From Pseudomonadales bacterium (GTDB lineage: Bacteria; Pseudomonadota; Gammaproteobacteria; Pseudomonadales; Ketobacteraceae): 64,000 nt of DNA. The position numbers and the translations under genes were made by a program. Below the pieces are notes generated by a model that ran no database searches, was not told the DNA's origin, and saw nothing but the letters and a program-made list of their open reading frames with translations. Within the stretch, counting starts at the first letter, position 1; every line of letters begins with the position of its first letter. The stretch lies in the NCBI GenBank assembly GCA_002708905.1, contig PAPM01000014.1:1-64000 (forward strand), read 5' to 3'. Positions 19,519-28,885 of the stretch are shown in pieces.

Positions 19519-20853
19519 ATGGCCCTTGCAAATCGCTCCATTTCTTTAACCTTATTGGACAAGGTCAACGTCTGTTTAGAGGACTTCGGCGACCACGTCA
19601 TGCATCTGGTGTTCGATGTCCAAGGCAAGGTGGATATCAAACGTCTGCAACAGGCCATCCAACTCAGTTTGACGCAACACCCCATCATGTCCATGTACTT
19701 GGAAATGTCCGGGCTGCAACCACGCTGGGTGTTCCACAACAAACAAACACTCTCCCAATTGACCTTGTGCGAATTGGTTTCCGGGGTTCCCCCGCAATCT
19801 GCCATTGACGAATTCATGCTCAAAACATTCGATTATCAGCGTGTGCCCATGGTGAACGTCAGAGTCATTCGTCATAACACGGATACTATCTGTATTAAGG
19901 TAAGTTGTGTCCCCATCGATGGGAGGGGGTTTCTGATTTATGTGGAAGATCTGCTGGCGATCTACGAAGAGTTACGCTTGAATCCAGCATACCGGCCCCA
20001 TCCCGGGACTCTGGAACAACGCAGCACTAAAGCGCTTGTATCCTATTTCAAAATCCCGGATGTCTTTGCACTCTTGTATTACGGCCTGCGACATCAGATC
20101 ACCGACAACCGAACCGCTGGCAACTGGCAAGTACCCTGCAATACCAGTAGTGAACTTAAACCAACCTATTACTGTTATCAGTGTGCGCCAGGCACCTTGG
20201 CCACGCTCAACCTGTTTCGCAAACAGCATCAGTTAAGTTTCAACGATGTCCTACTCGGAGCCTACTACCTGGCGCTGTACGAATGGATTCAACCGCAAAG
20301 CGATGGTCCATTTTGCGTATTGAACACCTACGACCTGCGCCGGTATGAAGCGGACAATGCTCCAGATCGCGTGGCCAATTATTCCAGTTTTATAAACTCC
20401 AACATTGTGTTGCAGCCAAACGCCAGCTTGCTGCAGGCTGCTCTGGCCGTAAGGGATGCCGTCGGTCAACGCAAGCATCATTTCCCCGGCATAACCGAGG
20501 GGCCTTTAATCTGGCCGCTGCTGACCTTTCTGCCGTTCAAGCTGGGCAGTGCCATTGTCAAATTTCTGTTGAAGCACCGCGGTGAAAAAATACCGGTGTT
20601 TACCAATGTGGGCGTCATACCGATTTCGCGCATGCTGGTTAACGGCAAGCCCATCCGCAATGTACGCCCCTATGCACCTCTGGAATTCCCACCCAAACTA
20701 ACGGTAACTCTCGCCACTTCCGGTGACATTATCAGTTTCAGTGTGGGTTACAGCGAAAATCATTTTCCCACCGACAGAATACAACAGCTTTTCAAGCGCA
20801 TGGAACAACTGATTCGCGCCACCTGCACAAATCCAGCAACGGAGGTGGCCTAA
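19519..20853 (+). CDS. Condensation-domain / PapA-like acyltransferase with degenerate active site
   Basis: 444 residues of the CoA-dependent acyltransferase fold. It starts with the family pattern ISLTLLDKVNVCLEDFGDHV and LQQAIQLSLTQHPIM, and has a C-terminal half with GAYYLALYEW and NYSSFINSNI. The catalytic HHxxxDG motif reads SCVPIDG (129-135): both histidines are lost while D134-G135 remain. It may therefore not catalyse ester or amide formation by the usual route, or may act as a carrier or binding protein. First gene of a five-gene operon; the next gene starts 4 bases after its stop, with GGAGGT inside its end. Confidence 0.75.
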   Translation: MALANRSISLTLLDKVNVCLEDFGDHVMHLVFDVQGKVDIKRLQQAIQLSLTQHPIMSMYLEMSGLQPRWVFHNKQTLSQLTLCELVSGVPPQSAIDEFMLKTFDYQRVPMVNVRVIRHNTDTICIKVSCVPIDGRGFLIYVEDLLAIYEELRLNPAYRPHPGTLEQRSTKALVSYFKIPDVFALLYYGLRHQITDNRTAGNWQVPCNTSSELKPTYYCYQCAPGTLATLNLFRKQHQLSFNDVLLGAYYLALYEWIQPQSDGPFCVLNTYDLRRYEADNAPDRVANYSSFINSNIVLQPNASLLQAALAVRDAVGQRKHHFPGITEGPLIWPLLTFLPFKLGSAIVKFLLKHRGEKIPVFTNVGVIPISRMLVNGKPIRNVRPYAPLEFPPKLTVTLATSGDIISFSVGYSENHFPTDRIQQLFKRMEQLIRATCTNPATEVA

Positions 20854-20856
20854 CCC

Positions 20857-23166
20857 GTGCTTACTCATCTGGTGGCCAAGCGCTGGTATTATTTCCTGGG
20901 CACACTGACGCTGCTAATTCTCTTATCGGGCCAACTGTTGCATATGGCGTTCAATGGCAACGTCAACGTCATGTTCGATGAGGACGACCCCTACTATCAA
21001 CGGCTGCAACAACTCAACCAGGATTTCATTGAATCCCATTATCTGGTGGTATTGATCAAACCCGGTAACGAAACCATTTATAACAATGAAGCTTTACGTA
21101 TCATCCGGGAACTATCAGATGCAATGGAGCGGCTGCCTCATGTGGTGCGGGTGGATGCACTCACCAACTTCCCCCATCTGCAAGTGGAAGGGGATTCCCT
21201 CTCTGTGGTTAATCTGATACCTGATCAGGCCACCCTGACTCAGGATCAGATTGCCGATATTCAACGGTACGCCCGCCAGGAACAACAACTTCAGGGTCGC
21301 CTGGTGTCACCCAACGAACGGGCCACCGCTTTATTTGCCAGTGTCGCACTACCGGATGAGCACCTGACATCGATCCTGGAATTGAGTCGCCAGGCGCTCC
21401 TGTTGAAGCAGGATTTTGAACGTCGCTATCCCGACGCGGAACTACACCTGAATGGGGATATCGCCATTGAGAACGCCATGTTGCAGGTGACCATGGACGA
21501 TATCCTGCGGGTAAATCCTCTGGTATTCGCCACCATTTTCATCCTGCTGGGCATCTTTCTGCGATCCATCATGGCCATTGTCGCCACCGGGGCGGTGGTC
21601 ATTGCGGCCACCGGATTGTCCAGCAGTATTCACGTGCTGCTGGGTTTTGAGATGAATCCCATCACCATGATGGCACCGGCCATCATTATGATTCTCGCGG
21701 TCGCCGACAGCGTTCACGTGCTGACACTCTATCGAATTTCATGTGGCGAAGGTCAAACACCAACACAGGCTATGACCAACAGCCTGCGCAGGAATCTGGG
21801 GCCGGTATTCTGGACCAGCGTCACCACGGCCGTTGGCTTTCTCGGCATGAACTTTGGTGACTCACCACCGTTTCGCACCATGGGTAATATGGCGGCGATT
21901 GGTGTTCTGTTTGCGTTTGTCTGCACGTTCACCGTGCTGCCTGCCGCTGCCCTGGTGTTTCCCGCTCGCTTCCAGGGTTCCGCTTTCAGCATGGTGAAAC
22001 AGATGGAACGTCTCTCCGACTGGGTCATCGACTCCAGCCGCACTTTGCTGCTACTGGTGCTGGCCATCTCTGTGCTGCTGATGTTCTGCATTCCCAATAT
22101 GAAGCTGAATGATGACATTTCCGAATACTTCGATGACTCACTTCCCATCCATCAATCCATCCAGTTTGCGCGCCACAACACCAATGGCGTTCAATATATT
22201 CTGTACTCCCTGGATTCCGGGCAAAGCAACGGCGTTTACCAACCAGCATTTCTGCAATCGGTAGATGAGTTTGCCGAATGGCTTCGTAAACAACCGGATG
22301 TCAGCGGCGTTTCCAGTTATGTGGACACCCTCAAGAAGATTCATCAAACCATGAATGGCGACCATCCTGACTACTACGCCATTCCACAGGACGCCGCCCT
22401 GATCTCCCAATATCATCTGTTGTATGAAATGTCCCTGCCCCAAGGCATGGACCTGACCCGAGACATTACGGAGGATCACTCGGCAATCAAATTAACGGTC
22501 AACGTAAAGGATAGCGATAACCAGGCCTTGATGGCACTGGAACAGCGTATCGACCGTCGGCTTGCCAAACATCATCCGGAGTTACGCAGCCTTGGCAGTA
22601 GCCAGTTACTCATGTTCGCCCATATGGGAACCAACATTATCCGCAGCATGGTGGATGGTTCACTGTTTACCCTGGCCTTCATCACCCTGTTCATGATTGC
22701 GGGCCTGCGCTCACTGAAGTTTGGCTTGCTCAGCATCATCCCCAATGTTTTCCCACCCGTCGTAATCTACGGCACCTGGGCTATCACGGTAGGACATGTA
22801 AACCATGCCGCCGCCATGACCTTTAGCATCTGTCTGGGCCTGGTGGTGGATGACACTATTCATTTCATCAGTAAATACCTGAACGCACGTCGCAATGGGA
22901 GGTCACCTGCCGAATCCGTACGTGACAGTTTTATCCAATCCGGCACCGCCATTGTCATTACCTCTATTATTTTGGTGTGCGGCGTACTGCTGCTGTCGCT
23001 CTCCAACTTTACGGTCAACGACACCATGAGCCTGATGTTGGCGGGCATTATTACCACCGCATTGATCTTCGATCTCTTTTTCCTGCCCAGCCTCTTGTTG
23101 TGGGCAGACCGTTTTCAAATGAATCCAAAACCACTCCCTGATCGTCAGCAGGAGCATTTACCATGA
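20857..23166 (+). CDS. MMPL/RND superfamily lipid exporter
   Basis: 769 residues, about 12 membrane helices in two MMPL-type halves. Each half has a large periplasmic loop after the first helix and a cluster of helices (FATIFILLGIFLRSIMAIVA and MTFSICLGLVVDDTIHFISK regions). The D-D pair in VVDDTIH and the FILAVADSVHV-like region resemble proton-relay residues of the family. GTG start at 20857 with GGAGGT 10 bases before it. MMPL proteins export lipids such as mycolates or hopanoids; the surrounding lipid genes support lipid cargo. Overlaps the next gene by 4 bases (ATGA). Confidence 0.9.
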   Translation: MLTHLVAKRWYYFLGTLTLLILLSGQLLHMAFNGNVNVMFDEDDPYYQRLQQLNQDFIESHYLVVLIKPGNETIYNNEALRIIRELSDAMERLPHVVRVDALTNFPHLQVEGDSLSVVNLIPDQATLTQDQIADIQRYARQEQQLQGRLVSPNERATALFASVALPDEHLTSILELSRQALLLKQDFERRYPDAELHLNGDIAIENAMLQVTMDDILRVNPLVFATIFILLGIFLRSIMAIVATGAVVIAATGLSSSIHVLLGFEMNPITMMAPAIIMILAVADSVHVLTLYRISCGEGQTPTQAMTNSLRRNLGPVFWTSVTTAVGFLGMNFGDSPPFRTMGNMAAIGVLFAFVCTFTVLPAAALVFPARFQGSAFSMVKQMERLSDWVIDSSRTLLLLVLAISVLLMFCIPNMKLNDDISEYFDDSLPIHQSIQFARHNTNGVQYILYSLDSGQSNGVYQPAFLQSVDEFAEWLRKQPDVSGVSSYVDTLKKIHQTMNGDHPDYYAIPQDAALISQYHLLYEMSLPQGMDLTRDITEDHSAIKLTVNVKDSDNQALMALEQRIDRRLAKHHPELRSLGSSQLLMFAHMGTNIIRSMVDGSLFTLAFITLFMIAGLRSLKFGLLSIIPNVFPPVVIYGTWAITVGHVNHAAAMTFSICLGLVVDDTIHFISKYLNARRNGRSPAESVRDSFIQSGTAIVITSIILVCGVLLLSLSNFTVNDTMSLMLAGIITTALIFDLFFLPSLLLWADRFQMNPKPLPDRQQEHLP

Positions 23167-24197
23167 CCATGACACGTTTTGAGAGCATAGGGGTTTATCT
23201 ACCGGAAAAGGAAGTCACCACCCGGGAACTAATCAGCAGCATGGACACCGAACCGATGTTCGACCTGGAGAAACTTACCGGTGTGAAGAGCCGTCGCTGG
23301 CGCGCAGAACATGAGGATTGCCACAGCCTGGCATTGGCAGCCATCGAACGCTGCCTGGTGAACTCCCGTTATGAGGCGGATGAGATCGACATTATCATTT
23401 GCACTTCCATCACCCGCTTTAAGGATGGGCTGAAATTCGTATTGGAACCCTGTCTCAGCAGCTTTCTGAAAAAGCGCCTGGGTATGCGCCCGGACGCCCT
23501 CAACTTCGATATCACCAACGCCTGCGCTGGTATGTTCACCGGCGTTCATGTGCTGGATCAGATGATCAAGAGCGGCGCGGTTCGTAACGGCTTGATTGTC
23601 AGTGGTGAATGCATTACACCCATTTCGGAAACCGCCTTAAAAGAAATCAACAATCCGGTAGACGAACAGTTTGCCTCATTAACCGTGGGCGATTCCGGGG
23701 CCGCTGTGCTAATGGACGCCTCACCCACTGAAGACGAAGGTCTTGAGTTAATGGAGCTGCTCACCCTGGCCCAGTTTTCCGATTTCTGTTACGGCATGCC
23801 CAGCGATAAAAACCCGGGCGTGGCCATGTACACCAAAGCCATGGAGATTCACGCCACCGTTATTCAACGCCTGCCGCAAACCCTCGGGCACTTTGCCGAT
23901 AAGTATCAGGTTAGCGGTTCCGACTTTGAACACGTTATTCCCCATCAAACCTCCGAACGCGCCATCCGCTCCGCACTTGCCTTGTGCAGTGAGACATTTG
24001 GCGATATTCCCAATATTTGTGTCGCGCTGGACCGCTTTGGCAATACATCATCTACCTCACACTTCGTGGTACTGAGTGATTACCTTAAGCAGGGAATCAT
24101 CGAGCCCGGACAACGGGTGCTCATGCTGGTACTCGCATCCGGCATCGTATTGGGTATCGCCTCAGTAAAAATCGGCCAACTAGCAGGAGCGCATTGA
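23163..24197 (+). CDS. OleA-like thiolase / 3-oxoacyl-ACP synthase III family
   Basis: 344 residues of the thiolase fold with a complete triad: C121 in TNACAGMFTG, H261 in VIPHQTS and N294 in FGNTSSTS. The N-terminal TRFESIGVYLPEKEVTTRELI resembles OleA and long-chain KAS III enzymes. OleA joins two acyl-CoAs head to head, giving a 2-alkyl-3-keto acid. The OleA reading is supported by an OleD-like reductase three genes on. A FabH-like single condensation on a malonyl unit remains possible. RBS AGGAG lies 8 bases before the ATG, inside the exporter gene. Confidence 0.85.
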   Translation: MTMTRFESIGVYLPEKEVTTRELISSMDTEPMFDLEKLTGVKSRRWRAEHEDCHSLALAAIERCLVNSRYEADEIDIIICTSITRFKDGLKFVLEPCLSSFLKKRLGMRPDALNFDITNACAGMFTGVHVLDQMIKSGAVRNGLIVSGECITPISETALKEINNPVDEQFASLTVGDSGAAVLMDASPTEDEGLELMELLTLAQFSDFCYGMPSDKNPGVAMYTKAMEIHATVIQRLPQTLGHFADKYQVSGSDFEHVIPHQTSERAIRSALALCSETFGDIPNICVALDRFGNTSSTSHFVVLSDYLKQGIIEPGQRVLMLVLASGIVLGIASVKIGQLAGAH

Positions 24198-24198
24198 T

Positions 24199-25095
24199 AT
24201 GGGCAGCATAATAAAAAGTACCTCCATCGTCACCGGTAACGGATTCAGTGCCATCACCAATGCCACCCAGGCAGGCCGTGACTGCCTGGAACAAGCCGGG
24301 CTTGATGCCAACGACATCGGTTTATTGATCAACGCCGGCGTATATCGGGACAACAACATCATGGAACCGAGCATCGCCAGCCTGATTCAGAAAGAGCTCA
24401 ATATGGGGCTGGATTTTCGTGCGGATGCACCCCACCAAGCCACCTTCTCCTTCGATGTGGTAAACGGGGCCTGCGGCTTTCTCAATGCGGTTGCCATAGC
24501 CGACTCGTTCCTGCGTAACGCTACTGCCCGGTATGCCTTGATTGTCTGTGGCGACGCGCACCCCTCACAAACCGACCATCCGGAATTCCCCTACGTGGCT
24601 GTGGGCGCAGCCGCATTGCTCAGCTTATCGGAAGACAGCAGCAAAGGCTTCCAACGGTTTTCTTACCTGAGCAACGATTACGACCAGCTCTCTCATATCG
24701 GAGCATACGGTGACCTGGAACAATTTGGTGATCAGGGTCGAGGGCGGGGACAATTCTATTTCAACAATCAATATATAGAGGCATTCCGACATTTGAATGT
24801 AGAGTTGATCAATCGCTCTCTGGCCGAATGGGATCAACCTACTATTGATTTCCTGTTGGGCTCCGATCTTGAGACAGGCTACTGCCACAGCATATGTGAC
24901 ACCAGCAACTTGCGAAGACAAACTACCCGGGTCATGGAACTGCACAGCCACTTTAACGGCGACCCGCATACCGCTGCTCACATTGCTGCCTTTCATCAAC
25001 TACAACAGGAAGTTCCCAATCCCGCCGGGCTTTCATTACTGTTTAGTGCGGTGGGTTCCGGTGATGCCAGTGCTTGTGCTCTGTATCGCACCTGA
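24199..25095 (+). CDS. Second KAS III-like protein, incomplete catalytic set
   Basis: 298 residues, shorter than its neighbour. The nucleophile region VNGACGFLNAV keeps C92. I cannot find a typical HQxN histidine motif, and the C-terminal GNxSAA motif reads NGDPHTAAH, so the asparagine is replaced. It may be a non-condensing partner of the OleA-like enzyme, or an acyltransferase using only Cys and another His (for example in TGYCHSIC). It starts 1 base after the previous stop, with AGGAG upstream, so the two proteins are probably made in equal amounts and may pair. Confidence 0.8.
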   Translation: MGSIIKSTSIVTGNGFSAITNATQAGRDCLEQAGLDANDIGLLINAGVYRDNNIMEPSIASLIQKELNMGLDFRADAPHQATFSFDVVNGACGFLNAVAIADSFLRNATARYALIVCGDAHPSQTDHPEFPYVAVGAAALLSLSEDSSKGFQRFSYLSNDYDQLSHIGAYGDLEQFGDQGRGRGQFYFNNQYIEAFRHLNVELINRSLAEWDQPTIDFLLGSDLETGYCHSICDTSNLRRQTTRVMELHSHFNGDPHTAAHIAAFHQLQQEVPNPAGLSLLFSAVGSGDASACALYRT

Positions 25096-25106
25096 GGGGA
25101 ACACTT

Positions 25107-26126
25107 ATGAAAGGCAAAGCGCTGGTCACCGGTGGGGGTGGTTTTCTGGGCCGTTACATCGCAGAGCAACTACAACAGAGAGGGTATCAGGTTAGCATTT
25201 TCTGCCGCGGCGACTATCCTGAGATCGAACAGTTGGGCATCAAAGTAATACGCGGTGATGTCACCAACGCTGACCGGTTGGATCAGGCCGTACGAGGGCA
25301 GGACCTGATATTTCATGTGGCGGCCAAAGTGGGTTATTGGGGAGACTACCAGGATTACTACGACGTGAATGTGCAAGGCACCGCCAATGTGATTCGCAGT
25401 TGCCTGCAACAGGGTATAAAAAAGCTGGTCTATACCAGTTCACCCAGCGTAACCATGAACAACATCGACATTCACAACGGTGATGAGAGTCTGCCCTACC
25501 CTGAGCACTATCATTCCCACTACTCCGCCACCAAAGCCATCGCCGAACGCAGAGTGTTGGCGGCACATGATCCAGATGGCCTACACACCGTCGCCATTCG
25601 CCCTCACCTGATCCTGGGGCCACGGGACAATCACCTGCTACCCAGAATTCTGCAGAAAGCCCAGAGTGGCCGCTTAAAGCAGATTGGACCGGGCCGCAAC
25701 AAGGTCAGCGTGACTTACGTCGAGAATGCGGCCCATGCCCATATACTGGCTGCTGAATCCCCGAACACGGGTGGTAACGCCTACTTTATTAACGAGCCGG
25801 AACCGCTGATGCTCTGGCCCTGGTTGAAAGGGGTTCTGGTCGAACTGGGTGCGCAGCCCCCCAAACGCGCGGTGCCCTTTACGCTGGCGTTTGGAGCCGG
25901 GTGGGTATTGGAAACTTTATATCGTTTATTGAAACTGAAACAGGAGCCTCTGGTTACTCGGTTCATCGCATCTGAATTGTTTCGTAATCACTATTTCTCC
26001 ATTGAAAAGGCGCGCCGGGATTTTGGATATGAACCGCTGTATAGCTTTGAGGAGGCCGAGGGCAAGACGTTGGGATATGTGCGGAAGCAGATGAAAATAA
26101 GGTGCCTAGCGGGCAAAGCTGACTGA
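25107..26126 (+). CDS. OleD-like NAD(P)-dependent 3-keto-acid reductase (extended SDR)
   Basis: 339 residues. Rossmann motif GGGGFLGRYI (about 9-18), the HVAAKVGYWGDYQDYYDVNV segment found in OleD and 3-beta-HSD-type enzymes, and catalytic Y139-x3-K143 in HYSATKA. The C-terminal EPLYSFEEAEGKT is also usual for this family. OleD reduces 2-alkyl-3-ketoalkanoic acids to 3-hydroxy acids. ATG 25107 is chosen because GAGGGGA stands just before it. Last gene of the operon; no OleB hydrolase or OleC ligase is present here. Confidence 0.85.
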   Translation: MKGKALVTGGGGFLGRYIAEQLQQRGYQVSIFCRGDYPEIEQLGIKVIRGDVTNADRLDQAVRGQDLIFHVAAKVGYWGDYQDYYDVNVQGTANVIRSCLQQGIKKLVYTSSPSVTMNNIDIHNGDESLPYPEHYHSHYSATKAIAERRVLAAHDPDGLHTVAIRPHLILGPRDNHLLPRILQKAQSGRLKQIGPGRNKVSVTYVENAAHAHILAAESPNTGGNAYFINEPEPLMLWPWLKGVLVELGAQPPKRAVPFTLAFGAGWVLETLYRLLKLKQEPLVTRFIASELFRNHYFSIEKARRDFGYEPLYSFEEAEGKTLGYVRKQMKIRCLAGKAD

Positions 26127-26226
26127 ATCCAGCTGCAATGTGATCACTATGAGCTATATTATGTGTTACGGGCGTGCGAACCCTGCACCAGATAGACTCA
26201 TTGAAAGTAGCTTAAGAGCGAACCGG

Positions 26227-26412
26227 ATGAAAATCTTAAAATACTTTGTCGGATCCTTAATTATAAGCTTTGCCATTTTGCTCCTGGTGGCCATGGTGAT
26301 GATCAGTATTCAAGTTCCATTGCCAGAAGCTGTGTCGCGTTACCTGCTGTTGATTTGGCTCGTTCTGGCGGTTGTCCTGTTTCCACTCGCCAAGAGAATC
26401 GTCCGTGCTTAG
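26227..26412 (+). CDS. Small two-helix membrane protein
   Basis: About 61 residues from ATG 26227: a positively charged start (MKILKYF) and two hydrophobic helices (VGSLIISFAILLLVAMVMIS and YLLLIWLVLAVVLFPLA) with a basic end. The ribosome site is weak and a longer in-frame start exists at 26140. I recognise no family. It follows the lipid operon by about 100 bases and could belong to it. Confidence 0.5.
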   Translation: MKILKYFVGSLIISFAILLLVAMVMISIQVPLPEAVSRYLLLIWLVLAVVLFPLAKRIVRA

Positions 26413-26611
26413 GTTGCTCCAGCGGCTGCCTGTCTTTATTTATCGTGTTGGGACAACCGATCTATCCATTCCGAATCCCTGCATGCGCTGCTGTAAGCTG
26501 TATACATAAGCAGTAGACAAGTACTGCACAAAAGCAGACCATGAATCTGCATATACCGAAGATTCAGTTCACTGAGTGGTTAAAAAAATAGGGTCGTTCT
26601 ATTTAATGTTT

Positions 26612-26983
26612 ATGAAATATATTAGAGCATTGATCTTTGGCGTTGTGTGCGTTCCATTCGTTGCAAATTCTTCTGATCTTCAATCGGAGGATAAAGCCCA
26701 AATCGAGCATCTGTTATCATTCATATCATCATCGCCCTGCAAGTTTATGAGAAACGGGAGCTGGTATGAGGCGAGCGAAGCAGCAGACCATATACGTAAA
26801 AAATACAATTATGTACTTAGCAAAGGGCTCATAGAGTCAGCGGAAGATTTTATCAAGTATTCCGCAACAAAAAGCAGCATATCTGGTAAAAAATATCGTG
26901 TCCAATGCAGTAACAGCCCTGAAATTGACAGCTCGGAGTGGCTGCTGACAGAACTGGGGGCTTTTAGAGCAACCAATAAGTAG
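26612..26983 (+). CDS. DUF5329 family secreted protein
   Basis: About 123 residues: signal peptide (MKYIRALIFGVVCVPFVANS) and then the DUF5329 pattern of IEHLLSFI, CKFMRNGSWYEASEAADHIR and a central SAEDFIKYSATKSSISGKKYRVQC, ending near EWLLTEL. Two cysteines may form a disulphide. The function of DUF5329 is unknown. Low GC compared with flanking genes. The start is uncertain (26606 and 26612 both possible, weak ribosome site). Confidence 0.7.
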   Translation: MKYIRALIFGVVCVPFVANSSDLQSEDKAQIEHLLSFISSSPCKFMRNGSWYEASEAADHIRKKYNYVLSKGLIESAEDFIKYSATKSSISGKKYRVQCSNSPEIDSSEWLLTELGAFRATNK

Positions 26984-27149
26984 TCGCTAAGGCAGGACTT
27001 AACAACCATAATCAGCACACTGTTTTGTTAACTCAAATGCAGCCACCATGCCGATCCGATACCACAGATGGACAGGGCAATTCTTCCACATCTACCCGAT
27101 ACTGAGCTGCGCTATTGTTTGTTAGGAAAAGGCTTATTTTGCTGTGTAT

Positions 27150-27833
27150 CTAACATGTTTTACGCCTCAGCTTTTCGGCCAGAATAAAAGCGAGTTCCTT
27201 GGCTTGAGACTCGGCCATTTGCAATGATTTCTTATGTCTGTGATCTGCAAATTCCTGATACTCTGAGGCTATCTCGTAGATTTCTGTCACACCCAAGTAT
27301 TTGCTCAAAGTGCGCAAATGCGGCACCAAATGACTGGATTCTTCGTTTACTCCACCTTTTTCAAAACCAAACTCACCACTTGAAGTAATAATCAATAATG
27401 TCTTGCCAGACAGTATTGGAGCTAAAGGCTTATCGCCACGCGCCAAATCAAAATCAAAGGTTTTGTTGATACGTATGATCTGATCAAACCAAGCCTTTAA
27501 CTGCGCTGGCATTCCATAGTTATACATCGGCGATGAAATGACGATGAAATCGGCTTTTTCGACCTCCGCAATCAGTTGATCTGACTCCCGCAAAAGCTGC
27601 TGTTGCTGAGAGGTTCTTTCCGATTCCGGAGTAAATACTGCGCCTATCCAATCCTGAGTAATAAACCGGGGCGCATTTACGCCGACATCACGGTAAATGT
27701 ACTCATCTATACCAGCTTCATCTTTAAACCGTAAAATAAACTGTTTTGCCAGCCTTTTTGAGATGGAGCCGTGTTCCGTATGGGCATTTGAAATTGCTCT
27801 AACACTGGAATCTACGTGTAATACAACGCTCAT
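27150..27833 (-). CDS. azoR: FMN-dependent NADH-azoreductase / quinone reductase (AzoR family)
   Basis: 227 residues with a flavodoxin-like fold: LHVDSSVRAISNAHT near the start (phosphate loop), SPMYNYGMPAQLKAWFDQII (FMN ring contacts) and TSSGEFGFEKGG. This is the AcpD/AzoR family that reduces quinones and azo dyes with NADH. It is divergently transcribed from a LysR regulator, a common arrangement that predicts control by it. Confidence 0.92.
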   Translation of the reverse strand: MSVVLHVDSSVRAISNAHTEHGSISKRLAKQFILRFKDEAGIDEYIYRDVGVNAPRFITQDWIGAVFTPESERTSQQQQLLRESDQLIAEVEKADFIVISSPMYNYGMPAQLKAWFDQIIRINKTFDFDLARGDKPLAPILSGKTLLIITSSGEFGFEKGGVNEESSHLVPHLRTLSKYLGVTEIYEIASEYQEFADHRHKKSLQMAESQAKELAFILAEKLRRKTC

Positions 27834-27914
27834 TTTTCGTCCCTCTTCCCGTTAGGTCTGACCGCTATTTTTCTGCTTTAAGGGAGCAATCACAAACGAG
27901 TAAAAAGCATTTAC

Positions 27915-27933
27915 AGATGAATAAACTTCATCT
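27915..27933. promoter_or_regulatory. LysR-type operator between azoR and its regulator
   Basis: AGATGAA-TAAAC-TTCATCT: perfect 7-bp arms with an ATGAA-N5-TTCAT core that obeys the T-N11-A rule for LysR-type sites. It is centred 43 bases before the lysR ATG and about 90 before azoR. Confidence 0.7.
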
Positions 27934-27966
27934 ATTGTCAATTTCACAGCTTATAGAGAATACGTC

Positions 27967-28812
27967 ATGCAAGTTTCTTTACCCGCGCTCAAGGCGTTCG
28001 AATCAGCTGCCAGGCTAGGGAGTTTTAAGGCAGCGGCCACCGAATTATCCATTTCACCAACTGCTGTTTCTCATCACATCAATAAACTGGAGCAACGTTT
28101 AAGCGTTACCTTATTCGTGCGCACAGCAAGAAAGGTGGTGCTCACTGAACTCGGTCAAGAGCTGGCAGCCGCTACCAGCCAAGGCTTCCAAACTATCGAA
28201 TCGGCGCTCGAAAAAATATCCGCAAAGGAGAAACAAATTGATGTTGCAACCACGTCGTCGTTTGCCGCTTTGGTTCTGATTCCCGCTCTTCAGGAGTTCT
28301 ATGCTAAATTCCCTGAGAGCAAAGTGAACATCACGAGCGGTGATGGCATTGAACCAAACAACTTTACATTACCCATTCGACTCGGAGAGATTGACAAGCA
28401 ATCAAGCGCTGACGTAATCAAACTTGAAGAGTTTAATCTATTTTGCACAGCTCATACTGCCACACAGTTTAACCAGACAGATCGGATGACTATTTACACC
28501 ACCGAGTGGAAAAACAGTGCCTTACCTAAGGTGCCATTGGATGCATGGCTGAAACTCAATGGTTTACAAAATAGGGATATTAGCGTTAGGTATTTTGATC
28601 AAGAGTTGTTTGGCATCCAGCAATCTCTGGTTGAAAACGCCTATGTATTCTGTTCAAACACGCTTACGCAAAACTATTTAACCGCAGGCATCTTAACCGA
28701 GCTGAACACCCAAGCCATCAGTTCCCAGCTCTGTTACTACATTGCAAATAAGGAAAAACACCTTTCCAGACATAACTTTATGTTTATAGAGTGGTTGGAG
28801 AAACTACTCTAA
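27967..28812 (+). CDS. LysR family transcriptional regulator of azoR
   Basis: 281 residues. The N-terminal winged helix-turn-helix is clear (LKAFESAARLGSFKAAATEL, then SPTAVSHHINKLEQRL and LFVRTARKVVLTELG), followed by a periplasmic-binding-like effector domain beginning VATTSSFAALVLIPALQEFY. GcvA-like N-terminus. It probably senses a quinone or electrophile and controls azoR through the palindrome at 27915-27933, which is inferred from position. Confidence 0.9.
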   Translation: MQVSLPALKAFESAARLGSFKAAATELSISPTAVSHHINKLEQRLSVTLFVRTARKVVLTELGQELAAATSQGFQTIESALEKISAKEKQIDVATTSSFAALVLIPALQEFYAKFPESKVNITSGDGIEPNNFTLPIRLGEIDKQSSADVIKLEEFNLFCTAHTATQFNQTDRMTIYTTEWKNSALPKVPLDAWLKLNGLQNRDISVRYFDQELFGIQQSLVENAYVFCSNTLTQNYLTAGILTELNTQAISSQLCYYIANKEKHLSRHNFMFIEWLEKLL

Positions 28813-28885
28813 GACAGGTAAAGCAACGCTTTGCCTCACTGACGGAGGCTCACCAATCCATCATAATGTCATCTGAGAGTCAAGT

